Positions 1 to 11,452 of a stretch of DNA of 64,000 bases are shown one piece after another (within the stretch, counting starts at the first letter, position 1; every line of letters starts with the position of its first letter). The stretch is taken from positions 1 to 64,000 of the forward strand of contig MU405310.1 in assembly GCA_022836615.1 (NCBI GenBank), given 5' to 3'. This stretch comes from Annulohypoxylon bovei var. microspora. Lineage: Eukaryota; Ascomycota; Sordariomycetes; Xylariales; Hypoxylaceae. Position numbers and translations under genes: made by a program. A model generated the notes under the pieces. That model made no database searches. It saw only the letters and a list, made by a program, of their open reading frames with translations, and was not told the origin of the DNA.

Positions 1-779
1 ACCGCGCTATACCGTAAATATCCTAATATCTGCCCACAAAAGTGGGGTTCTTGAATACTCCCCCCCCTCGAAAACTCCCCCCTTGAACTTATGTAATACC
101 TAAATTTAGCTAGGTCTCGATAGGGAAAGAGTAGTCGAGTTGAATCGAAGTCCCACTACGGAAGTTTGGGGCTGAGCGACGATGAAGCTCTAGGGAGCGA
201 CGATCCCGTTGCTCTTTTAGAGGCCCCAGCTTACATATATGTAAGGTCACACAATCTCCATAGAGCTAACCTATTGTAATATAAGCCGGTTGTTCTGGCC
301 AAGTCTGACGGACACATCGTATTGGGCAGGCGGGATATGGCCATTATGCACGTACCCGTAGACATCGTACAGTACAAATTTGGATGAAAACGTGTTATTT
401 GCATGGGTCACAGCTTCCAAGGTTGGAAAATGGCGTTCCGGCTACTTGCATCACGGCGCGATTGATTGGGTCCACAAATCTTGGCAGATCGACCCCACGA
501 AAAGATACAGACATGTACCTATGTACAGTACCTAGGTACATATGTACTTGCTAAAGTTGCAAAGTTTAATGGTGGGGGACGTTAAGCCTTACACAATCTT
601 GCAACCAAACTACTGGAAATTTTCTACAGAAATTTGATATTCAAATTTCACGTGCAAACAAGTGCGTACCTAATCTATCATCAAACATTTTATTCAAGTT
701 TCGACGTCTAGCGAAAACCTATTTCTTTAGTCGATCGAAATAAACAAATTTCTAGTCAAATATTTGGTTTCTGTTCGCG
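1..779. other. Intergenic region upstream of the SYO1-like gene
   Basis: No coding region is visible. The stretch has C-rich runs near positions 60-85 and a GTAC-rich palindromic patch at about 510-550 that includes TACCTAGGTA at 529-538. The A/T-rich part at 610-780 should hold the promoter and leader of the gene starting at 780. Its AAATTTTC-type words resemble the ribosome-biogenesis RRPE element, but only weakly. Confidence 0.5.
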
Positions 780-2818
780 ATGGGTAAATCCCGTCGGAAT
801 AGGGCCAAAGGGGGCCAGCGCCCCGATCCGATTACCAAACCGGTGAAGCCGCTCTCCGACCCTGAGTTGATTGCAATAAGAGAGAAAAGCATCTTGCCTG
901 TCTTAAAGGATCTCCAGAGCACCGAGCCAAAATCTCGGACTACTGCCGCCAGAGCTATCTCCAACATAGTACAGGACACCAAGTGCCGAAAGTTACTTCT
1001 ACGGGAAAAAATCGTTCATATTATCCTTACCGAGACGCTGACTGATACAAACTTGGAGGGTCGAGCTGCTGGATGGGAGATTCTCCGTGTTCTCGTGGCT
1101 GAGGAAGAGCAGGATTTCTGTATTCACCTATACCGAGTGGATATCATGACTGCTATTCAACATGCCTGTGAGAAGGTAAGATATAACGACTCGTAGAATC
1201 CATGAGTATTTATAACTCATTAACCATCGCACAGATAAGCAAGACTCTCACGAGGGATGACCTCCCCTTTAGTAGAAGCTCAAGGGCTGAGCAGATCTTC
1301 GTCTGGAATATTGCAGAATCACTTACTGCGATTCTCTCAGCTCTAGCCGAAGCTCAGGATGAAGCCCTCGATGCGGCCGTGCGCTGCCGACCGATTGTTC
1401 ATTTCCTCTTTCTCCTAGTAGTTCTCCATACCACAATCGCGCCGGTCTTAAACGGTGCTCTGTCGTGTATGATAACATTGTCCGAAGACAATCAGCAGTT
1501 TGCGGAAACCATCCTTTCTGATGCTGAAATCACCAATATTTACCATCGCCTTATCAATTTCAAGGCCGGTAACGACTACAAGGCAGTCTTGGCCTGTGCC
1601 GTTTTACACAACGCATATTCTGCGGCGCAGTGGAATGATCGTGATCCTGGTAAGGATGGCGCCTGTGACGCTGTCCTCGTCCCCACACTTTCTAGGACAC
1701 TCGAGCACAATCGGTTGAACATGAACGCGGCTAATGGCCATGGCTCATCGAATCCGGCTGAGATTCTGCAGTTGGCACTAGAAGTTCTGGCATCGATCGG
1801 TACTACCCTCCAGGAGACATTAGAGAAAGGTGGCCGCGGAAAGAAAGAGAAAAAGGAGGAGATCGACGTCAAGGATGTCAAGGATGTCGCGATGGATGGT
1901 GACGACGATGAGCAACTTTCTGAAAATGAACCAGGCGACGAGGACGACGAGATGGACCAAGACGAAATGGAGGCGGATATGGAGATGGTCACTGGACTAG
2001 ACGACCGCGACGATGAACTCGAGGGCATAGACGACTTGCCTACCTTGAAAGAGCTCATCCAGAAAGCCATCCCAGAATTGGTCAAATTGTCTCAGACTAT
2101 TGATGGTAATGACGAGATCTCCAAGTATATTCTCAATCATGCCGTAACCGCTCTGAACAACATCTCTTGGACGGTCAGCTGTCTTGACTTTTCAGACAGA
2201 TCGAATGCAGCGATATCGCATGCCTGGATACCCGTAGCGCGGATGATCTGGGAACAGATAATAGCGCCAGTTCTTTCGAGCGATACGAGCGACATCCAGC
2301 TTGCGACGACCGTGACCAGCCTTGCGTGGGCTATTGCAAGAACCCTGCATGGACAGAAGTTCCTCGGCGGAGATGAGCACAAGAAATTCGTATCACTCTA
2401 TCATGCGTCGAAAAGTCTTGATGGGAACCAAGACGATCCATTCCAGGGTCTCGGTGTCAAGTGTATTGGAGTTCTAGGACAACTCGCGCTTACGGGGCCC
2501 ATCGCACTCAATCGGGAGATAGGCATCTTCCTTCTTACCGTCGTCAAAGGCCTGCCTGAGACATCGGCTGCAGATGTCGTGGAGGCCCTGAACCAACTCT
2601 TCGATATCTATGGCGACGAGACTAAGGAATGGAACGAGGAAGTCTTCTGGAAAGACAACTTCCTACAGCACCTGGAGGAAGCTCGCCCAAAAGTGAAGGC
2701 TATGCTGAAAACGGTCGACAAGAGGAATTCAAACGAACTGCGTGTGCGTGCCGAGGAGGCGAACCTGAATCTTGCTAGATTCATACCGTATACACTTAAG
2801 CACAGACTACATGTATGA
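780..2818 (+). CDS. SYO1: Syo1-like symportin (ARM/HEAT repeat importer of Rpl5/Rpl11)
   Basis: Exons 780-1175 and 1235-2818 give 659 residues. The 59-nt intron has GTAAG and CACAG ends and joins in phase 0. The protein begins MGKSRRNRAKGGQRPDP, a basic start typical of the Syo1 family, and continues as helical ARM/HEAT repeats. A long acidic stretch at about residues 341-397 interrupts the repeats, as in Syo1. Known Syo1 proteins carry Rpl5 and Rpl11 together into the nucleus with an importin, so that they join 5S rRNA as the 5S RNP of the 60S subunit. The assignment rests on the N-terminus, the acidic loop and the overall size. It is transcribed toward a J-protein gene on the other strand. 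Confidence 0.85.
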
Positions 2819-3411
2819 AAGATGAGACACTGCTGATATTAGTAGGCTTAGATAGCAAAGGGCGTAGGTCTACGACATGAAAATAGGTGTCTCCGGAGGG
2901 GTCTTTAGTTATCGAGACCTAGCTGTGGGGATGAGACAGAGATCCATGGATAGCTGCGATTGTGGCTCTTTGGGACGAAGGCCAGCGGTATCCCTCTTTT
3001 CGGTGTGCTACGATAGGTCTGCTGTGTGCAGTCATCACGAGCCGTGGAAAGGCACAAAACCACATAATAAACTCACCTTGATATCCCGTTCCCTGTCGGC
3101 ATGGTACGTAGGCTGAAGTAGAGGCCGACCACAGCCATGTAGCAACGACAACTTCGATCTTAATGTCACTAAGGGAGTTAGGCTCATAGAAGCTTCGGTC
3201 AATTAATAGAACTCACGTCGTGGCCCGTAGCAAGTTCCGTCATCCCTCACTCCCGAGAAATCTGATTTTTAGAGCCGTCGAGAGCGCGGCGGTTCCCTGC
3301 ACGAAGAAAAAGAAAAAACCACCTTAGCAATTCAGCCGGCCCAACCCTTAATTCCCTAAACTAAACAGAGCGCGATCCGTATTGTAGATCGGCGCCACGA
3401 ACAAGACAACG
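2819..3411. other. Convergent intergenic region
   Basis: This lies between the 3' ends of the SYO1-like gene (+) and the J-protein gene (-). A 79-codon frame at 2877-3116 has no recognisable content. I take the region as two 3' UTRs with terminators, with nothing else visible. Confidence 0.5.
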
Positions 3412-4201
3412 TCAGCCTATCGGCTTCAGCTTCTTTTTCTTCTTCTTGTCGTCGCCGGACTTGGACTTCTGGAACTGGCGCCAGCTGTCGATGCGCTGGT
3501 CGCGGGTGCTCTCCCAGTCCTGCTCGTGCTGGCGCTTGCGCTTGCGGTCCTCGACCTCGGCGTCGGCGCGGCGCTGCTCGCGGCCCTCCTCCTGCATCTG
3601 GGCCTTGACCTGGCGCTTGCGGCGCAGCTCGTTGTCGACGAGGACCTCGCGGGTCTTGGCGCGCCAGTCCCGCGCGAAGTCCTCCGTCTTCAGCTCCGGG
3701 CTGTCGACCGTCCACTTGTTCTCGCGGATCAGCAGCATGCGCGCGTCCGCGATCGCCTCGTCCAGCCGCTCCCGGTGCTTCTCGTCCATCAGCTCCGTCT
3801 GCGCCTTCTTCAGCCGGTCGAAGGCCTCCGGCGCCTGCGGGTTCTTCGTCTTGTCCGGGTGGATCAGCAGCGACTTCTTGCGGTACGTCATCTTGATGTC
3901 GGACTCGGGGACGCCGGGGTTCAGGTCCAGGACTGCGTAGCTGGTATAGGAGTTAGTCTCATTTGATGTTTTTATTTAGTTCTGGTAGTGGTTCATGGGC
4001 AAGACTTACGCATCTAAGCGGAAGGCCTTCAAGATGCGATCTATCTCGGCATCCTAGATGGGATGAATCATATTAGTAAAGTATTCATCTTGCAATGGCG
4101 ATTAGAAGTCAACTTGCCTTGTCGAACTCCTTGGCCTCCAACTCGAGCACGTCGAGTGCATCCTTATCCTCAACAGGATCTTTCCCTTCTTTGGATGTCA
4201 T
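3412..4201 (-). CDS. Spf31/DNAJC8-like J-domain protein
   Basis: Exons on the minus strand are 4201-4118, 4053-4010 and 3940-3412, giving 218 residues. The J-domain has its HPD motif in LLIHPDKTKNP. It is followed by a highly charged, R/K/E-rich helical tail ending in a lysine run (KKKKKKLKPIG), as in human DNAJC8 and fission yeast Spf31, which are splicing-associated. The first intron starts GCAAGT, not GT, but the joined protein (EFDK-DAEIDRILKAFRLDAYAVLDL) is continuous and matches the family, so a GC-AG intron is well supported. Exon 3 is much more GC-rich than the flanks. The start shares a 438-bp divergent region with DBP10. Confidence 0.85.
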
Positions 4202-4639
4202 ATTGTTTTTAAAAGAACCTATCGGCAAGTGACGATAGAAGCGATGACAGTCGACGTCTCGAAATCAGAAGTTAATTGGAGTTGGAAGGTGAGAATGAAT
4301 ATGTTGAAGGTCCGGACCGGGGGCGAGGAGATAAGGAGTTGCGATAGGTGCTCCATACAAAGATGTACGGTAACTTGGAAGTGATGACCCATGTACCGGG
4401 GTACTGTACAAGTTGTTTAGCGGGACATTAGTTCTTATCGGCCAGTCACGCTAGGCGATAACAGCGGCAAGGGTCCTACAATGAGAAAAAAGTTCTGGAC
4501 ATGCCCCACGAGAACCTTGACTTGAGAACATACCTAATGCAATAAATTGAATATCAACCGAGTTTATCAGAATCTTGTGATACCAAACCATTTGAAGGTT
4601 TATGTAGGCCTCATATTGCTTTACAAATATATCGCCGAT
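4202..4639. promoter_or_regulatory. Divergent promoter region, J-protein gene / DBP10
   Basis: This is the only space between two divergently transcribed starts (4201 minus, 4640 plus). It contains a GTACCGGGGTACTGTAC patch at about 4394-4410 and A/T-rich stretches, and no ORF of note. Promoter function is inferred from layout. No TATA box or known factor site stands out. Confidence 0.5.
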
Positions 4640-7503
4640 ATGCCGTCCCGCGCGGTCTCGCCGGCGCGGTCCGAAAATGAAGTCGATATTATGGGCTCGC
4701 TATTCACAGACAACGTTGGAACATCGAACCGGAAAAGTAAAAAGAATGCGGCGCAAGACGACGTCGAGTACGACTTTTTAGGCGGTGGCAGCGATGGAGA
4801 AGACGATGGCGACGAGGCATTCATTGCACTGAAACAAGCAGCTTCGTTTAGAAAAAGTAGTAATGTGAAGGGGAAGTCTGTCAAGAAAGGTGGTGGTTTT
4901 CAGGCTATGGGTTCGTATATACATACCACTTGGCGATGTAGCTCTTTACTATATCTAGGTGACTAATTCGATCGATTATAGGACTCAATGCGAATCTCTT
5001 AAGAGCTATCACGAGAAAGGGGTTCTCAGTCCCTACCCCCATCCAGCGCAAAGCTATACCGTTAATCATGGAGAGGAGGGATGTTGTCGGTATGGCGAGA
5101 ACAGGTTCCGGAAAGACTGCCGCCTTCGTCATTCCTATGATAGAGCGCCTTAGGGCTCATAGCGCTACTATTGGATCAAGGGCCTTGATAATGTCACCAT
5201 CTCGAGAACTTGCTATCCAGACTCTGAAGGTCGTAAAGGAGTTCGGCCGTGGGACGGACCTAAAATGTGTGCTACTCGTTGGAGGTGATAGTCTGGAGGA
5301 ACAGTTTAGCTCCATGACATCGAATCCCGATATCGTCATCGCTACCCCTGGTCGATTCCTCCATCTCAAGGTCGAGATGTCCCTCGATCTATCTTCGATC
5401 CAATATGTTGTCTTTGACGAAGCCGACAGGCTTTTCGAGATGGGTTTCGCCGCGCAACTTACCGAGATCTTGCACGCTCTTCCCTTGTCAAGGCAGAGTT
5501 TGCTCTTCTCAGCCACTTTACCAGCTTCATTAGTGGAATTTGCCCGTGCAGGTCTACAGGATCCTAGTCTTGTTCGATTAGATGCCGAGACAAAGATCTC
5601 CCCAGACCTCCAGTCGGCCTTCTTTAGTGTCAAGAGTGAAGAGAAAGAAGGTGCTCTTTTACATATCCTACACGATGTTATCAAAATGCCCATGGGATTG
5701 CCGGAAGGAGTCCAGCTGGAACCAGACAACCCCTCGAAAAAGAGAAAACGAGGATCAGATGCGCCCAGGGGGAGAGAAAAGCCGACGGAACACTCGACGA
5801 TCATCTTTACTGCTACAAAGCACCACGTCGAATACCTGCAGTCTCTTCTTAACGAATCTGGATTCGCAGTCTCTTACGTTTACGGATCTCTAGACCAGAT
5901 GGCCAGAAAAGATCAAGTCGAAAGCTTCAGGCGCGGCCGTTCCAACATCCTAGTTGTGACGGACGTCGCCGCGCGAGGTATCGATATTCCCATTCTCGCC
6001 AACGTCATCAACTACGACTTTCCTCCGCAACCCAAGATCTTCGTCCATCGAGTCGGACGTACGGCAAGAGCCGGGCAGAGAGGTTGGAGTTACAGTCTTG
6101 TCAGAGATACAGATGCGCCATATCTATTAGATCTACAGCTCTTCTTAGGAAGAAAACTCGTCCTTGGAAAAGAAGGCAAGAACTCTGCCAACTTCGCAGA
6201 GGATATCACCGTCGGCGCCCCTGTACGGAGCAAGGTGGAATCCAACGTAGAGTGGCTCAACAAGATCTTGGGCGAGAGCGAAGACATCAGCTCGCTCCGC
6301 CGGGTAGCAGGGAAAGCCGAGAAGCTGTATCTGAGAACGCGCAACTCGGCCTCCAGCCAGAGCGCCAGACGAGCAAGGGAAATCGTCGCGTCGAAGGGCT
6401 GGATGCAGCTGCACGCCGTCTTCGGCGACGAGCTGGGAGCTGCCGAGGACGCCCGCGCCGAGATGCTCGCGAAGATCAGCGGCTTCAAGCCGCTGGAGAC
6501 GGTCTTCGAAATCGGTAGGACGGCCAAGGCAGGCCGGAACGACGCCGCCGATGTCATGAAGTCCATCCGCGAGCGCTTCGGCCCTCGAAGATCTGCCCAG
6601 GAACCCGAGGAACCTGAAGAGTCAAACGAAGCCATGGAGATAGACGGCGAAGACGGCTTCGACGAGGAAGACAAGGACGAGGAAACGGCCGCGGCCGAGC
6701 AGGAAGCCGATCTATCCGCCACCTCAGACCCAGACTCGGACTCGGACCTCGAAGTCACCATATCGAACCACACCTCCGGCTCGCGGCCCAGAGGCGCGGC
6801 CTCGACCTACCAAGACACCGAGGTGTTCATGTCGTACACGCCGCGCACCGTCAACGCGGCCGAGGAGCGCGGGTACGGCGTGCACTCGGGCTCCAACACC
6901 CTGCCCTCGCACCACTCGCACTCCTCGTCTAACTTCGTCGAGGCCGCCCGCGACCTGACCATGGACCTGACCAACGACGACACCGCCAAGAACTTCGGCG
7001 TCCCGACCCGCGCCCGCATGCGCTGGGACCGCAAGCAGGCCAAGTACGTCTCGCGCGACAACGACGACGACGGCTCCCGCGCCCAGGCCGCAGCCGGCAG
7101 CAGCGGCAGGCGTCTGATCCGCGGCGAGAGCGGCGTCAAGATCGCCGCCAGCTTCCAGAGCGGCCGCTTCGACAAGTGGCGGCGCGCCCAGCGCATCGGC
7201 AAGCTGCCCCGCGTCGGCGACTTCGAGAAGCGGCAGTTCGGCGGCGGAGGTGGGCCCGGGGAGCAAGGGAAGGGGGCACGTTACAAGCACAAGCAGGAGA
7301 AGGCGCCGAAGGAGGCGGACAAGTTCCGCGACGACTACCACGTGCGCAAGAAGCGCGTGGCCGAGGCCAAGGAGAAGCGGGTCGGCCGCTACAAGGACGG
7401 CGCCGGCAGCAGGAAGGAGATCAAGAGCGCGGACGACATCCGCAAGGCGAGGGTGCTCAAGGAGAAGAAGAAGGCGAAGAACGCTAGGCCGTCGAGGAAG
7501 TGA
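4640..7503 (+). CDS. DBP10: ATP-dependent RNA helicase Dbp10 (60S ribosome biogenesis)
   Basis: Exons 4640-4910 and 4982-7503 give 930 residues. The chosen start is the first in-frame ATG, and MPSRAVSP is a typical Dbp10 beginning. DEAD-box motifs are complete: ARTGSGKT at 129-136, DEAD at 236-239, SAT at 267-269, ARGID, and HRVGRTARAG at 446-455. The Q-motif region (GFSVPTPIQRKAIPLI) lies just before motif I. The long C-terminal part is acidic and then lysine/arginine-rich, as in Dbp10/DDX54, which remodel pre-60S particles in the nucleolus. The intron donor GTTCGT is non-consensus, but the join is fixed by the conserved sequence on both sides. GC content rises sharply in the last 750 bp. 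Confidence 0.95.
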
Positions 7504-7788
7504 CGGGATTGAGGGGAAGATAGGTCAGGTAGTCATCATGTTCACTACGAAGAATATAAGATCAAGTGCAAAAGACGAAAGTCTCAATTGTTTCCATCAT
7601 CTATAATGCATGAACCAAAGCGAGGTCGCTCTCTAAATTCGCGATGCTTGGCGGTGCATTATTTATCTTTTAATAGTACAAGTTTCACTGACTTGACGAC
7701 GGGGCCTCTCACCAGCCAAGCCTAACCTTCGCATATCAGGCAGACTACAAGGTAGTTTCGGTCAACGCCAGTTCCTCCTCCCAAATCC

Positions 7789-10698
7789 CTATTTTCCATC
7801 CTCCCAGTCGGGATTCTAGCGACATGTTAGTTTCGGGTACTTCGGATCAAATTCATTTCATTGTGACGGGGATTAGGTCTTACCTTTCGAAGGATCACTA
7901 GTCCTTCTAGTGTGCTGCTGAGACTGATGTACTCCTCATCCTCTAGTTCCGCTCGCTCGCCGTATGCTAGAAGCACAGGCGTGCTTTGCGTCTGCCACCC
8001 GGTGATTGTCTTTGGTCGGCCTGCCTGGCCGACCACGTCGACGGCTTGACCGACGCGGACGTTGACCGTCAAGGGGTTGAGATCCTCATCTAGCGTAACG
8101 AGGAAGCGGGGATGCATCGCAGTAGTGAGGAAGTATAGGAGGTAGTGGGAACTCGAAGTGACGAACTGCTTGGCGTCAATCATGGCGACGAGAATGGCGA
8201 GAATGCCCGAAGTCGCCACTCTTGATAGAATCTGTCGGTCTGTGTGGAAGGGATTCAGAGACATGGTACCCTTGCCCATGTGCAACAGACCCTGCGCGAT
8301 ACGAACCATAAACAGCGATTCCTGATCTCTGTGGTAGTAACTAGCTAATTGTCGAAGAAGCTGAGCTAGTCTGGCGTTGTTCGTGCCGGCACCCAACAAC
8401 CCCATCGCGAAGATTGCATTTATCGCGACATCGTTGTCATTGTCGTGACTGTACCGGGATAGTGTGTCGTAGACTTTCATTTGCGGGTTGCTAGGGCTGA
8501 TCAAACCCATAGCTAGCGGCACGACACGCCGGATGTTGGCCTCGCCATAGTGCATCAGATGGCCGAACTGTCGCAAGACCATCTCTTGCCCGACATCTTC
8601 GCCCATCGCGACCAGTGCAATTCCGAGAACCGCATACATCTGCAACAATTCTTCGCCCTTCTTGTCATCCGAGTCAGGGTCGATATGTTCGTTGCAGATG
8701 TGGAGTAGTTCTTGGATCTTCAACACAGCTCCGGTGCCAGCCCAGGCACAAACCTCGCAGAGAATGGCAGTTGGCCTAGCCATAGGATGAGAAACAGCCT
8801 TGAGCGTCTCTAGAATGACATCCACCTCTTCTTGACGGCCAAAGAAGAGAAGTCCGAGGCCCAAAGCTAAGAATCGAACCCATTTATCGGAAAACTGATT
8901 CCCGCGGTCCTCGTCCATTAGAACACTCATGATCTCCTCAGTCGCCAACGGATTGGCAGAGCCAACGCATGTCATGCCGCAAGCCAGCGCAGCCATTGCG
9001 GCGGTCTGCATGTCGCTATCCGGGTTTGTAACAATAGGTAACAAATGCTCCAACACCTCCTCCTTATGAGAGCCGGCGTAGGAAAGCCCAAGTCCCATGA
9101 TTGCAGCTATCCGCACGAGAGGGTTCTTATGCTCAAGCTTTTCCGGATCAGCCAGCAACGCTATACTAGGGTCGCTATCCATACGAACGCCTGAGGTCAT
9201 GATGCCAATAGCAAGCATACTGCCTGCTACGATCAGGGGCTCGGTGGAGTAAGTGTATTTGTCGATCTTGTCCAGTCCGTTCTCGACATCCCACATGAGG
9301 AGAGTTCCGAGCGAGGCCACGGTTGACACCATTCCTTCATCCTTCGTCTTCCACACCCAGGACTCCTTGTCCTCATCGACAAGCATCATTTTGTCGTTGC
9401 CGAAACCAGCGTTGACAAAAGCATTGACAAACGCGGCGGCCAGGTTGTGTCGCGCAGAGTCTAGATTAGTCATGCCCGCAACTCGGCTACTCTCCAGATG
9501 GCTCTTGTAGATGTCTTCGGTGGTCTTAGGTTCGAGGATGTTTAATTCCTTACCCAGAACTTTAAAGTACTCGGCCAACTTGACGTTCGAAACGGTGTCT
9601 TCTATGTCCTGCATATCCTTCCTTGAGCATTCAGTGTTTCTGTGAACATTGACCCAGCTCTTCTGACGGCCGATCAAGAAACCCATCTGCTTCTTCAGCG
9701 CAGGGTCTTCCGTAGAGTCGAAGACGCTGGTAATAAGTTCAAGGTCATTAAGCCTGATAGCGATATTCATAGCCGGGGTGAGTTCTTTGTAGGACATGTA
9801 AATGTTGTAGGCGGTTCGAAGGAATTGGTCGTTCTCTGGATAAGTCAGGAGGTTCACCATGCTGACAAGGTATAGACAGACACGAGAATAGGTGTTGTCA
9901 TCGACGAATTTAGGGAGCTCTTCGATGATTTCGAGTTCGCTCATGAGATCGACAGCATCGGCCTCGGCATTGCTCTTCAGGAACAACGGCACGAGGACCA
10001 ATGCGAGATCTATTAAATCTTTGACAGGTTCTTCTGCGGTGACCCGCTTTGCGTAGACTTCGCCAATCTCCAAGGCCAAGTGACGCACATATTCGTGGCC
10101 CCACGACCCTATGTCTTGTGTCGGTGATAGTAGGCGGAATTTCAAGGTATCTTGGCGGTCCTCGTCCGAGAAGGTCATGCCTATGACCGATAGGACGTCC
10201 GCCAACGAGGATTTGTCATCACCCTCAGGCCATTCCTCGTAGAGTTTTGTCATGGTTGGGTAGTGGGGTCTGAGGAACTTCAATGGTTTCGGTACTGCTG
10301 TCATGGAGGATGTCGAGGTCTTGATGGAAGTCTTCATGGCCTCCATGGCCGGTTTGTAGAGGGATGCATCGGATTCCTACAAACCACATTAGCGCTTCTG
10401 GATAATAAACAGCTCGGAATATATCATGCATACTGTTAGTCGCTCGACAAACATGTCAAGCTCACTCTTGAGTTGTTGGTCCTCCTCACTCAGGTCCTCT
10501 GCAGCTGCATAACCGTTAGCATGGGACAAACAACCCCAACATACGGGAAGAAAACACACAATCAATCTTGTCTTCATCTTTCTTGCCATTTGCTTGAGGC
10601 TGGCCATCTTTGCCTTTCTTATTTTCCTCTGCTTTGCTATCGACTGCCTTGCCTTTTCCCTTGTCGGTCGACGTGGGCTGGTTACTGCTCGGCGCCAT
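7789..10698 (-). CDS. RPN1: 26S proteasome regulatory subunit Rpn1
   Basis: Exons on the minus strand are 10698-10560, 10504-10434, 10376-7884 and 7815-7789, giving 909 residues. Rpn1 (PSMD2) is the largest non-ATPase base subunit of the 19S particle and docks ubiquitin receptors and shuttle factors. The low-complexity K/E/D N-terminus is followed by ELDMFVERLT-ESDASLYKPAMEAMKTSIKTSTSSMTAVP (quoted in pieces across the splice) and then PC repeats such as ALGLGLLFFG and AIFAMGLLGAG. The last exon is only 27 nt (NPDWEDGK and stop). Without it the frame reads through the intron for 20 wrong residues. Start: the only upstream in-frame initiator is a TTG, so ATG 10698 is used. Confidence 0.95.
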
Positions 10699-11452
10699 GG
10701 TCGTCGTCGGGGGAGGAGGCAAATGTAGCAGCTAATACAAATTGAAGGATACGCTCCGAGACGACGGATCTCAGATGAAGAAATTCAGTAGTAGGTAGAC
10801 TGCTTAAATATTAATATGATCTGGCGGTTTAATGTTTACAGCGGGGAAAATAGTTGGATTGTTTTGGTGTGCGTTGATTGAATTTTAGGTATGATGGAAA
10901 ACGGATAAGCTTTCTTAAAGCGAAAGCTTCTTAACGGTCAGGTCAGGTCGAAGCTCCCCAAGGCAAGGCGGAAAGGTTTACAATTACGCGACTGCTCTGC
11001 CGCCTATTGCTTAGTCTTGATCTGAGGTGGTCAGTGCTTTCAAAGATACCACAGCCTTCCGATTTATTGATGTTAAACCGACCAATTAGCATTTTGTAGA
11101 GGCGATAAGTTTTTATCCAATCAAAAAGCAAGAAACCCTTAGAAAATTTAGCCAATGGCATAGATCCGCTAAACCCTGAAATTTCCTGTACATCAGGGTA
11201 CATACTTGAATCTTTATCTTATCACAGATTAGATTGTATCCTAGATTTTTATATAGAGTTTGGTGGGGTTAATTCTTACACTCATGCTCATATGTAGGAT
11301 TCATTAATAAGTTTACCACATAACACAAACAAGAATTGACATATTATTCTCCTGATTCTTAAATTTCGCCTTCCAGTTCAGTCAATAAGCCATTCTACTG
11401 TAATATATCAGATTTATCAGATCACCTCGTAAACGACGAGGAAGCAGCCGCC
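10699..11452. promoter_or_regulatory. Divergent promoter region, RPN1 / RIO2
   Basis: The 754 bp between divergent starts hold no convincing ORF. A CCAAT box (GCCAATGG) lies at about 11151. The RIO2 leader contains a perfect 6-bp hairpin, CCTCGT (11425-11430) with ACGAGG (11436-11441), ending 11 nt before the RIO2 ATG. I do not see the proteasome-associated control element GGTGGCAAA. Confidence 0.45.

Noticed and set aside
3446..3966. Long plus-strand frames opposite the J-protein gene
   Set aside because: Leu/Arg/Ser-rich shadows of the GC-rich antisense exon.
6724..7606. Long frames on both strands over the DBP10 C-terminus
   Set aside because: By-products of high GC content. The Dbp10 frame explains the region.
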